Assembly: GCA_013397845.1 (NCBI GenBank)
Contig: VZTG01006789.1
Coordinates: 289,654-353,653, forward strand
DNA length: 64,000 nt
DNA from: Melanocharis versteri
Taxonomy: Eukaryota; Chordata; Aves; Passeriformes; Melanocharitidae
Reading direction: 5' to 3'
In this document: piece after piece, positions 30,601 to 43,500 of the stretch
Layout of the letters: every line of letters begins with the position of its first letter
How positions within the stretch are numbered: position 1 is the stretch's first letter
The notes under the pieces: generated by a model
The model's database searches: none
Seen by the model: the letters and a program-made list of their open reading frames with translations, nothing else
What the model was told of the DNA's origin: nothing
Made by a program: the position numbers and the translations under genes

Positions 30601-33600
30601 TGACATTTCAATATGGTGTTCTAACATGAACAAAATTAAGGCATACAGAGAAAAAGGCACTAGCTAAAAAAACCCAGACATCTCATTTTATTGTACTGAA
30701 AGGACTGTTTAGCTACAAATCGAATTGTAAATCAAATTAGAAGTTTTAAGACTATATTTAAACTGTCAAGAAAAGAAGACTGTAGATTTAACTACGCAAT
30801 TATTACATCCATACCTTTTTGGGTTCTTCCATGGATATTTCTATCGCCCAAATAAAAAATAAACAACTTTCTCTAACACGACACAACTGAAACCTTGAGT
30901 CATGCCCTAACAGGACTGTTAGTTACACCATTTAAACCATACCACAGAAGTAGCTTTTGTCACTTAATATGTGCAACAGATAGAACACTAAAAATCATTA
31001 GGAGATAAGTAAGAGTTTTGAAAATACACATACTCACCATGAATTTCAACCCTTATTTTTTGAGGGTACAGGTTCATCGTGGTGTTTACAGAAAAGCAAA
31101 CCAACCCTGCAGCAGTATTGCTTTCACTGGCGTTTTTTTATAATTGGATTCAACAATTAAGACCAATTAGTGATTCTAAAATGCTGGTGGCTTTTTAAGT
31201 GAGACATAGAAAGTTGTGAGCAGGGATCTTGGCTCTGCAATCCTCCTCCAATGGAGTTTAAAGCATGAAATTCCATGTGCCCTCACAAATTCTAGAAAGA
31301 GGGGTTGTTCACCATCACCCCAGGAGTCCCTGTAAGTGTTTAACAAACCCTGTATACAGCTCGTTTTACTACATTACCCCACTAGGGGTAAGTAACAGCC
31401 AGCCTTTTGGTAACAGTCTGATTTAGCTTCATAATTATTTCTAGCTCAAAATATCTGGGTTAATAACCAACTCATTTACTGTAAGTTATTTAAGTCAGTA
31501 GAGAAATTCTCCTTAGGGTGAAAAGAAACTAGCTTAACCTTGGTTAAATTTGTAAAGTTTTACTAGAATCACTCAAACTGGAAAATGTCAACTTTATTTA
31601 AGAAGCACAGTCTTTACGTTGGCAGCTTTCTGACGTGCCAAAGACACGACGAAAAATGCATTCTGACAGTTGTTGTTTTCCTGGCTCCAAAACGCTGACC
31701 GTTGTCATGACTGAATGCCATTTTTTTAGAAAAGGCACAAAAGCAGCAAACTTGATTGTTCAGTAATTAAAAATCACAACAAGGAAGTGATATTGCAATA
31801 TACAAGATCCAGCACTGTCTCACAGAAAGGACACATTATATAAGAAAACTAGATTCTGAACATTTTCAAGCTTCAGAGAGTGCAGTTTCTCTTTAGAATA
31901 GTATATTTAAATGTTATGAATGCTACAGATAAACCTGGTTACATTTTCCCTTTAATGTCCTTTTTTGGTAATATAAAATTTCCTTACCTTTTCAGGTATC
32001 ACTGACCACTACTGATTTTTATATACATTTTCACCTTGGTTTTGGTACCTTCTTAGTCTGAAATCAATAATTTCAATTACATGATCTTGAAAATTACCTA
32101 CATAAACTGTTAGGTTCTACATTAAACTTCCCATCCCTACTGTCACTATATTTTGCTTATAAAGCAAAGGTCCCTTATAGCAGAGTACACACCAATTCTT
32201 CTTAAAGGCTGCTTCAAAGCTTTTATCAAGTAACAGAGAAACAAACAAAAAAAAAGTCAGTACAAGCTGCCTTTCCTTTCAGCCTTTTACACTTTTCCTG
32301 GCCTGACTAGTTCCTCCCATGCTCAGGAAACCTTGCACAGTTGTGTACCCTGACTGAGAAAATTATAAATTGGGTAAAATACTCACATAAGCTGAAGTCA
32401 CCACTCTCAGTCTCTGGAGAGATGGCCACAAAAAAGTCATTCTTACTCCACTACAGGTAAAGTGATTAGGATAGATCCACACTCTTGCTTATGCTCTGGT
32501 AAAACATATGGAATTCAGCAGAATAAATCCAGAAATCTCATACGTGAGTGACTGTGGGAATGGGTAAGATTATTGTTCTGTCTCCATGCACTTTGTAACT
32601 CTGATAGTCCTCTAAAGATGCAGAACAGGTAGAGCCTTGTCAGACTAGACAAGGGTCACAGTACCAGCCTGCTCTGCCGTTACAAAACAACAAAAGCAAG
32701 CAATGAATCATTCCAAACAGTAAACATTAATTTCAGTTCTGTAGTCCAATAGTTTATTTCCAAATGCCCCTTTAAATTATTCTGTTCTTCTACAAAAATA
32801 TCAGTCTGACTTTTCTGTTGTGAAAAGTCAGTTATTCACTACACCTGATCAGTACCCGGGCTTCTCAACTGAGAAGCAATATTTCAGATTTTTACTTGTT
32901 TTCTTTTATTATGCTCTTTCAGAAATAGAAAAAGTAATAACGTACACTTTATGACAGTTGGAAATCTGACAAACACCAATCTGGATTATCAGGCTGGAAT
33001 AATCACACTCATGTTATTTAATTGCTGGCTCTCTCTGCACTTTTGGCCTGTTCTTTGTACAATTTTCTGTGCTGTGCCTCCTCCTTCACAGGATTCATCA
33101 GTGACACCTTATTAAAAATATAACTGGAGTCTTAGCTTTCTCAGTGACTCATTCCTGATGTTAAGAGATGTTTGACTTTAATTCAAGAATTTTCAACACA
33201 TCCTAGATGACTGACATGCGTTACTAAACCAATTTTTTTAGTGCAGAATGGGAAGAATTTTGTATTATTCAGGCACTTGATGTTGACATACATTCCATCC
33301 TAGCGCCTCTCAACAGCTTTGAAAACATTTCTTATAGCTCATTCTGAATCCAGTAACTCATATACTGCACAAGGATTAGTCACTCCCTTTCCCCTGCAGC
33401 CATTCATGGCACTGTGGAGGAGAATTGACTCTCAACATCACTATTTTTTATCAGCTAAGGTAACTGTCTCCCTCTAAGCTTATGCAACAGAGGTTCTCTT
33501 TGGCAGATAGAGCAGGAGGTGTTCTCCTAACTATTTACATCCAATAGCTGACTCTTGTCTAGCATGGAAAATTTCCCCTTTGCAGTATAGTAGTTTCTAG

Positions 33601-34312
33601 GAGTCTGGGCCCATAATCTGTTTACCTGTAATTATTTTCCTATTAAGATAATACAATAATTCTACACCAAAACCTCTAACTAGTACATCAGTTTTGAGCT
33701 CATTTTTGTTATTTTCTTTTGGTCACATAGAAGTACCAGCTAGACATGCTGCTGTACAAAGAGTTCCAAGTTCTTCCAGCTTTGTCAATCAACTCTCAGA
33801 ACCGCATGTTCCTGCTTAAACTGTAAATTCCAGAAACTGATTAAAATGCTAAAATACAGTAAGAACTTAGAACTCTCTGCTGCAAGTACCTACAATATAG
33901 AGAAGAATCACATATAACACAATTCTTGTCCTTTAGCTGCATGTCTATTTTTCCCTGCACCCTGAGTCAGTCAGTGGTGTCAGAAAAAGTCACACAGTTC
34001 CTGACTGTCCAAGCATTTGTAATTTTTTTTCCTCTTTAAATAAGGAACAAATATGTACTAAAGTGCTTTATCTACATCAACCACATCAGTACATTATAGA
34101 AACAAAAAGTTCTAGTCTTGGTAGGAGGGGGGGAAAGAAGATTCTCATTTTAGATACAAAATTTAGATTGTTTACAATCTAAGTGAAACAAAGATTCAAG
34201 AGAATATTCTCTCTCTTGTCTTTTTTCTCCTTTTTCTTTGTAAAAAATAAAAATAAAAGTGCAGTCAAATAGAAAATAAATGCAGTAGATGCAAGCTGAG
34301 TTGAGGCAGGTG
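27690..34312 (-). other. MAP3K2: Probable MAP3K2 3' UTR
   Basis: 6.6 kb of AT-rich, repeat-poor sequence with no supported open frame, directly after the MAP3K2 stop. Human MAP3K2 also has a very long 3' UTR. Candidate polyadenylation signals on the minus strand include AATAAA at 28477-28482 and ATTAAA at 27714-27719; several more AATAAA lie further up (about 30.7, 31.6, 32.75 and 32.9 kb), so shorter forms are possible. The extent is an inference; there are no transcript data. Confidence 0.45.
28477..28482 (-). terminator. MAP3K2: Candidate distal MAP3K2 polyadenylation signal
   Basis: AATAAA on the minus strand 5.8 kb after the stop codon. An ATTAAA 760 bases further on (27714-27719), followed by a GT-containing stretch, is the alternative and would bring the end to within about 150 bases of the ERCC3 CpG island. 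Confidence 0.3.
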
Positions 34313-34538
34313 TTAGTGATAGTGTGCAAACGTGTGTCTTAGCAGTTCATCTGCAAACGGTCGCAGCTTGGCCTCGATAAAAATCCGTTTCAAGAAATCC
34401 CGAGCGTGGTCGGAGACGTGAGGTGGGAGCTGGGGGTTGGTTGGCTGAGTGGCAATTTTAAAGATGGCAGCCATGGCTTCAAACTCTGCCCACGGGGGCT
34501 TCTCAGTGAGCATTTCTACCACTGTGCAACCTACACTC
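34313..34538 (-). CDS. MAP3K2: MAP3K2 exon 16 (last, with stop)
   Basis: SVGCTVVEMLTEKPPWAEFE through LRPFADELLRHTFAHYH and TAA at 34313-34315. Kinase C-lobe end. PPWAEFEAMAAIF is unchanged from human. The usual LRPSADELL reads LRPFADELL here. Confidence 0.97.
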
Positions 34539-37500
34539 CTGAAACAGAGGCAGAAGTGAAACAGCAGGTTACAATAGAGTCATGCTCTCCTGGGAAAACA
34601 AGAAATAGCAGAGAAGGACTAAAATATCACAAATATGTAGTGTCCACTCAACACTACAGAGTAACTTCAGCACAAAACAGGCATTGGAAAAAAACGGCAC
34701 GTACTGCTATACCTTTATCTCAAAGTTACACAAATCACTACCTATGTCTCCACTTTATTACTTCCCTGGGCCAAAAGCTACTACCTCATTGAAGGGATAA
34801 TTACATATTTATCCAGGCAGTACCAACTGTGGTAGGGCACTGCCAGCATCCAGTGCTCAGCAGGCTGACAATGGCCACGCACTCAGCACTCCACTTGGAA
34901 GCTTTCCTGCTCCTTGAGGCTGAACAGAAATGCAAAGCATCAGGAATGCTCCGAGCATACCACGTGTGCTGCCAGCTCATTTAGAAATGCACAAATTATC
35001 ACCAGTAATAGTGTGCAAACATAATATGGCAGCTGAAACACAAATGCTCTACTTTGCAGTATCTTCTCTTTTAGTTAAGGATTCTTAGAATACACTTAGA
35101 TTGACAAACAAAATGTTAAGCTCCTAAACAATCTTTGTATACAAAACTAATGTTTAAAGAATTTAGGAAGGCAGAAGGGCATCCATATGGCCAGAGAAAC
35201 TTTGTTCCAGGGGTTCTGAAAGATCAGCATCTTCCAATAACAAATGAATGATACTGCAAAATAGATAGGCTGGAATAATTTCCCAATTCTTAAAAAGTTT
35301 GAATGTTTTTCAAGATGCTTGCAAGAAGTTTTATGGTTAAACAGAGGTACATTGCTTTACACAATAAGGATTTATTTTTGGACTGACAGAAGTCCAACTT
35401 CAGTATTTTTTCTTAAGTTTCAGACAAAACCCACACAATAATCTTGGTACCAATACTTCAAATTTGAACAAGTCAACTGCTTGATACCATAAGGTTGGTC
35501 TATCATGTATATCAGAGTAATTACTAAGTAATCTGAAGTAGCCTAAATTAATTTCCCTGAGGTTAAAAGTATTGCCATTGGTTGGATATAATTTAGTTCC
35601 TTTTTAAACACACAGTGTTACTACTCCTGCTTATCTGTGGCTGCCTACCCATTACTGCACATCCACAGATCAGCTGCAGTGCAAGGGGTCTCACTGCCAA
35701 AGTCATCTGTCCACTGGACTGGAGCCATGTTGGACTATGCTATATTATACAATGTTCCACTAACCTTCATTTTCGGAAATTACCTTTCTCTCTTAGTGCT
35801 TAAGTATTTAATAACAACTTAAACCAAATTATTTTGGATATTCCCTTTTAAATCTGGCGAATTCATTTTTAAGTGTTTAACTTTTAGAGGACCAGTATTT
35901 TATTTTCTGCATTGCATCAAAGATATTTCACTGGTGAAGTTTCATTACAAGACATTGACTGAACTGATGCTCCAAAGCTTCACATACTGCTTTCAGCCAG
36001 TACCTCTCCAGAACTAAAAAACAGTTTGGTAATCTAACTTCATGCAAGGTCAGTTGAAAGGATACTCTAATGGTCTCTAAACTGACAGGCTGAGAAACTG
36101 TCACATGAACAATTAAATTTCAGTGTTAAGACTCTCCAGATATGACTGTCAGTGCTCACATCTAGCGCCGCCTTCAACTTAAATCCCAGGATGAAACACA
36201 GCAGCTTCAGATAACAAACACCTACTCTCTGTTGAAAATGAAATGACACTTTTCAGTAGAGAAGGGGTTTTTTAACATACCAGATGTCTGCTTTTCTGCC
36301 GTACCCTTCTCCACTAATAACTTCAGGACTCATCCAGTAGGGAGTTCCCGTGACAGACTTCATTCCCGTACCAGAGAGACAGATAGTCTGCAGTCGTTTG
36401 CTGGCACCAAAGTCACCAAGCTTCACATTGCCTGCTGAATCCCGCAGAATGTTTGCTCCTGGAAGGAAGGGAACACAGCATTACCTTCATGAAAGACTCA
36501 AGGTTTTGGTGTGGGAAACAGTAACAGAAGTTTGGATTCAGTGATACAATTCAACATCAACCTAGGATTTCTAGCCAGAGAATTTACTTTCTCTGCTCAT
36601 TCCTACTAGTCTATTCTGGGGTTCAGAAAAGAATGAAACACACTGGTTTGCATCCTAGGCCTTTCCCAGGAAGGGGCAGTCCCCTTATAAAGCCCTCCTG
36701 ACAAAGTAAGTAATGTGCCATACATGGGAAATTTAAAGAAACAGGAAAGGAGTTTCCACACAACTGAAAATGTCTCCATACTATTTTAAAGCAAAACCTC
36801 AAACTGTGTTACAGATCTATTCAAAACAGTTATCTGCACAAGATGTACAAATTGACTGTGATATCTCAACCTACTTTAGAACAAAACACTGTTGATACAA
36901 AGCAACAGAAAAATGGTAAAAATATTAGGGAATACAACAGCATTGTGTTCAACACACCTATTCTGCACATCACCATCTTCCTACATATTCACACCTTGCT
37001 TATGCAGCACTTGCAAGTCACCTGTACCTATCTGCAAAAAGTAAATGGTTCATCAGGCTTCCTAGCAGTAAAATGGAAGAAGTCTGATCAGGCAAGTCAC
37101 CTCTGCTGGTCACTTCTTGTACCAGTGAAGTGCTGGGTAATTTCTAAATAATTGATGAAACAAAGCTCTGTAAATTTCTGACGCTTTCCTCTGCATATCC
37201 TATTTCTAATTACATCATCCTCCAATATATTTAAAATTATTAACAGTAAAATAAAATCAAAGGAATTAATCCCAATTGATTTGCAGATGGAGACAAAGAA
37301 ACATTGCCAGAACTCTGCTAGAGCATCCCAAAGTTGCTTATTTTTCCCTCCCCAGGTTACACCAGCGACAAGACTAAAAGAGGGAAAGCAATCACATTGA
37401 TTTTATGTCAGTATTTTGGTATTTCAAACTTTATTGCATTTTAGTGCTTCACGTAAGATTGGAAAAGGATCAGTAATAAAGAGCAGTGAACTGTGCACAG

Positions 37501-40500
37501 AACTATCGTTACCTTTAATATCTCGATGGACAATCATATTACTGTGCAAATAGTGAACTCCTTCCAAAATCTGCCGCGTGTATTTACGAGTCACGTTCTC
37601 TGTGAGCGCCCCATACGATTTCAATTGGTCTTTGATGGAACCCTATGGCACAGAAGTATAGAGCACTAACGCTTCTAGAATTCAACTGAAATTCAATTAA
37701 ATGAAGAAGCAAACCAAAAACCCACCACCAAGAAAACAATGCCCAGACACTGCTTCTCCCCTCTGGAGTGTCATAGTAAGTAGACTGCTGTAACTATTCA
37801 GAAATACAGAGCCACTGCTTTTATAGGAGCATACTTTATTTAGCTCTGCTGACCCCACTTGGTGAGAAAATGAAAATCTACAGTTTTCTGACCTTATAAT
37901 ATTTCCTAACAAACCAGAAGAACAGCAGTTCAGCGTGTACTAGGTGCCACACAAGAAGCAAGCACCAAGATTATTTTCTGTATGGACTTATTCCCACCTC
38001 CATCTCAGCTACTTTTTGTTTTCCAGAACTACTTGAAGCATGGCAAAACAAAACAATGAAAATCAGGGAGATTTAAGAGTTTACTAATGATAATATTGTC
38101 TCTTCAAAGACATAGCCAGGCACCACTTATGCCAAAACCAAACACAAAGAGCTTTTGTACAAACCACTGTAATTCTGAAAACCCAAGCAAGCAATGGAGA
38201 AGACAAGAGGCTGCAAGCACTTGTCAGTGCCCATCTTCGGGGACTGTTTTTAACTTGGACAGTTTTAAGTATCTGTGTGCACTTGTGCAAAGCTGAATGC
38301 TAGGGTGCTTGTCACACTGGTCACAATCGATGGCTGAAGTGGATGAGCTCTCTTGCTTACCCCAGGCATGTACTCCATGAATATTGAGAGCGTCCTTTCA
38401 GGTGGATCTCTCAAGAAGCCATAATACTGAACAATTCTTTCATGCAGCAGATTTTTCAGCAACTGAATCTCACACTCAAGTGCATTTACTTCCTGAAAAG
38501 ACAAAACAGGAAAGATTTACCATGCTTGACGTAGTAAAACTAAGATTTTGGATTTGAATTTTTTCAAGCAGAGCAGTGTGTACATACTGAAGTGTTATGC
38601 AAAATAAGTAACTAAACACTCCTATGGCTAATGCAAAGTTTTTTGCATTTTATAACAAGAAAATATCAATGTTAAATTGAGGTAATTAAAAACAACCAAA
38701 ACTATTGTCTTTTCTATACACCATCTTTGGGATGATTTTGCTGGTTTTTCATTGTTTCTCTTCTCTTGAAGTTATGTTTGTTTCAGAACACAGCAGGTAT
38801 CAGTATGTACATGAGGTCAGTGATCATTATGCAACATGTCATAAGCCTCCAGCTGGGTAAAAACGCAACAAACAAAACACATAAAAACCCCCCACATTTT
38901 AATCTTTGTGGTGGAATAATTAGCATTAATTCTTTGATTTTCCAGGATGATAGACTATACTTTAAAAATGCCTTTGAGTACCCCTTGATATTGTAATAAT
39001 GAAATACAACAAAGGAAGACACTAACAGCTGGTGCTTTCTCTGCAGCCATCCAAAAACTACACATTTTGCAAACAGGAAGTAAGGTATTTTGAAATGGAC
39101 TGTACAATTAGATGCTAGAAAAATACTAACCCACGAATTCAAACTTGACTAGATTCCAAATTTCACCTAGAAGCTTTTCATCAATACCTGAATTTTTATC
39201 TATCATAGCCTACTGCTGATATCCTCACACTTCTGAGACTAGAAAGAAAATAGATTTTTTTTTACACACAGAGGCACATATTACTACAAAATGCTGCAAG
39301 TGAGCTCACAAAACTGTTGCTTCAGGAGAGATACTACCATATTTTAACATTTCCAAAACATAATCAGTTGTTCTGTTACATTTTAAAGAAGTAGCAACAA
39401 CAACTACACTAGGAATCTACAGCACAAATGATTCTTGACTTTTTCCTTGATCCTACATCACTAATAGCAGCAACTATAACTGGCAGCCACTCAATTCTGC
39501 AATCATGCTTACACCCATTGTTTCCCCGGCCTTGCTCCCCACAGTGCAGAACGCAGTCATAATGTAGGGAAAGTAATAATTCTCTTCCCATCCTGTAAAA
39601 AGCAGTAAGTATGGTTTGGGAAAAGAAGAAATAGTGGATTGGTGCTACTTTTAAAAAGTTTATCTCCTTCAGCATCCAGTATTTAAAGATGGACAAATTT
39701 AATTTCAGAGAGAGAATAAATTAACAAGGAAACTTGTGCTCTTTAGGGAGAAACATAATGTGTAACAGCAGCTAGTCTCGATGCACAAAGTTTAAAAGAA
39801 ACAAAACAAACAAACAAAAAAAAACCCCAAACACAGAAATACCCCCCAAAAAGATGAAAAAATAGGTAAGAATCTCAAACTGTCTTCATAGCCAAAACCA
39901 ATTTGTTTTCAGGAATTTTTTTGCAGGAACACTTAAATTAGTACAGCTTTTTCTGTTTATAAATGGAATTTCTTCCAGTTCCTGTTAGTATAAATAATTA
40001 TCTATTTCAGAAGACACTTTATAATAGATTGTTTCATTTTAGAGACCAAGACCGCACCAAATCAAATTATGCATCTTCACAGTACAAGGATATGTCTGAA
40101 AATTAAAAAATGTAATGTAAGATTAAAATCAGGTAAGCAGACTAATTATCTGTGGTACTAACAAAACAGAACTCCTAACAAGGACATGGCTTCCTAACAC
40201 AACATGGTTTAGAACATGTTCATCTTGTCCAAGGAAAGGAACGTGAGTCTGGTCTAGAACACACCACTTCTGCAGAAGCCTTTTCCGAGGTCTCTCTTTG
40301 GTATCACTTACCTTGCTGGTCTCCGGACTATCGGGATCAAACTGAACTTGTTTAACAGCCAGCTCTCTTCCAGTGTCAGCATCGTAACACAGATATACTC
40401 TGCCAAATGCACCTTGACCCAGCAGTTTACCAAGTCTCCAGTTAGTTGGAGCTCGTGGTGCTGAAAATATAAGTATGTTTTGGTTTTCAAATGAGCTTGT

Positions 40501-43500
40501 TATTCAGCTGATCGAGAAAAACTGGAATACACAGAAAATAATTTTTTAAAAGACTACTTTTTCAACAACAGAGACTGCGCGTCCTAAACCTCACCATACA
40601 AATTACAAAGATCAGTAAAACTCCCTGTAAGATGGAAAACGTGAGCTACTTAAATTTATCCACAAAGTAAGTTATGGTAGAACTAGACATATTTAAAACA
40701 ACTAGCAATAGCTAATCTGAAAAACAGAAAAAGCATGTTAAGCAGATGACTTTGTTTTAAAAAAAATCAATGCATAATTACAAGGTATGAACTACTGAAG
40801 TCATCACAAAGTATATTTGCTTCTGAAATGCTACCACAAGTATGAAGCAGTACCACTAAAGATGTACAGTTTAACTGAAAACATGACCAGCATCTGCAAA
40901 AATAAACAGCAACTGCAACCTCCAAAACCCTTCTCAGGTCCTAAAGAGTCTAACAAATCACTTTTACAATGTTTTGTTATCACAGATGTAAATTCCAATT
41001 GAAAGTCTACATGAAGGTTGGCAAGGTAAGCAATGAAAATACTGATGAGCATAGTCTCGACCTTTGCCTATTGGAGAGATAAAAACGTGTTATTTAATGG
41101 CATGTGTTTGGATGACATGCTAGGTTTTGACATGATATACTTGAGAACTAAGAGTTTTACAGCGGGGTTCACAAAATGCTAGAACTTACAGCGGCTGGGT
41201 GGGCTGATGTCCATGACTGACAAGGTAGGATTGTCTATGTCACTGCCCCTCCTCCTCATTCGGTTATCTTCGTATTCCGGCGTGAAGACGCTGCTTCCGC
41301 TGCTGGTGCTCAGCGAGTGATCAGTGGGACTGAAACTGACTGGCGATCGGAAGTTGTTCCCCTGAGTCCTTCTGGCTCTTGGAAAAGTTTTACGACCTTC
41401 AGTGATATACACAGAACACGAACGTTACAATGCAAGAAGATACTGCCATGCAAAGTGTGCATGCAAATACTTTATGAATTCTACATCATCTCTTTTGAGT
41501 CTGCCACAGTGAAGGATAGGACACAATCATCATGAAATTTACTGGTTTAACTTTCCACCCAGAAGAAAACAAACATTCATCACAGATATAAGAACGAGAC
41601 AGAATCAAAAACTTGTGTTCAAGAGATGAAAATTGGGACCAAATTCTGGAACTGCTCTGAAATATAACCAACATGCTTCAAAAGCCTGGAGACCTATAAG
41701 AGGAGACAAGAAAACGCCCTGCCTCTGCTTTTACTGCTCTAATAATGTGCAAACACCAAATTTCTGATAACTAGGATAACAAAATATACATTTACAATCC
41801 TGTAGTGCTCAAGGCAGCCTCTTCCTTCTGTAAACTAGTAAGAATTGAATGCAGAGACACATGGAATCAACAGGAAGACCACAAAAGTATTTAAAAAACC
41901 AAAACACAAGCAATGCAAAATTTGGAGATGGCTACGACATCAGAATAAAAACACAGAGCACTGATCTTCACCATGCTAATTACAACCAGATGACTAATAC
42001 AATTTATGTTAATCTATTTAGATAACACAATTATTTTTAGGATAGCATCTCTTGATTAAGTTTCATCCTACAGAACTCAGCAATAACTGAAGGAGTCTCT
42101 GATTCATTAGGTATTACACTGGAGGAGGAGTTCCCAGAGGACTAAAGAAAGCAGATAAAGTATCTTTGAAATAGTAGACTCAGACTTATATACTAGTCTG
42201 GACAACTTAAATTCCATGAGAGATATGCAAACAAGTTATTAAGCAGTTTTATTCACCATTGAGAAGATAAAAAGGTGATAAATTAGTCATAATAGGTTTG
42301 CCTCATGTAGCTAATCCAATTTTCCCATTTCAATGAGACATTCTCACAAGCCAACTCATGAAGTGCTGCACATCAGCTTACTATGCAGATTATAACCAAG
42401 ACAGATTCAGAGCAGTTATTAGTGATTCCTCATCAAAGGGGAAGATAATTTAAGTGGACATCCCCAGCAGTTTATCTTCAGTCCACTTCCATACACCATT
42501 TTAACTCATGATGTACATATGATGGAACTTAACACACTGATATATTGCAGATGACATCATGTTAAGTGTGGCTGTAAGTCCATTTAAAGATAAAGATCAA
42601 AATTCACAGTGGTATTGGAAGTTGGAGATGATTCAAAAACCAGCAAGATGAAATTCAGTAAGGAAGTACAACATACATACTTAAAGAGAAATCTAATGCA
42701 AAAATTACGAAGTATAAAGCAACTGGTTGGCCTAAAGAAAAGGATATAGGAAATGTAACCACAGACTGAAGAGCAGTCAGAATGGTGGCCAGAAAGTAGG
42801 GTCATTCTGCAATGTACTAATGTGACTGCTACATACCAAGTTCTGCTTACATCCCATGTTATACATAAAGTGGCCATGAGAAAAGCCTCAGCTAGGGCAG
42901 GAGAAGAAAACTAAGGAGAGAAAACAGGTATGTGTGTGATGCAGTGCTAGATAAGAGCAATGACCAATTCTTCACTGTGTTAAAACAGAGTAATTAGTTA
43001 CTTCTTTCATTTGCAGGAAAAATGTCTTGGGAGACAGAGAAAGTTAAGTTGTAAGATAAGCTATCTTGGAAGTTGGTTACATAAAAGGAGTGAGTATGTC
43101 TTCTGTTGAAGTCAATTTAGAGTTTACTCGGAAGTCAGTGTGACAGATCTTTGCCTCTTTAAATCTTGTCTTAGAGCAAGGGACTGGACTTTGCAGTGCC
43201 AGTTTGATATTTCTGTGATTCCTGCAACATAATTTCATTTATTGCTGTGCTCATTCCACACTGCAAGTGAAGCCATCTGGTCTTGGAAGACATTTCTTCT
43301 TAACACTTCTCAACTAGTGCTTGGCACACCCTGAAGTATGAAAATCCTTCAGCTGCTCCTCTCTACTTCCTTTAGAAATTTAACACATGTTAAATTTATA
43401 TCAATGGTATTACTGTCCAAACCAGTTTCATGGACACATTAGCAGGTGTGCCTTGCATTTCAACATTTTATTTCACCAGCTAATTGTTAATTCTCAGTTT

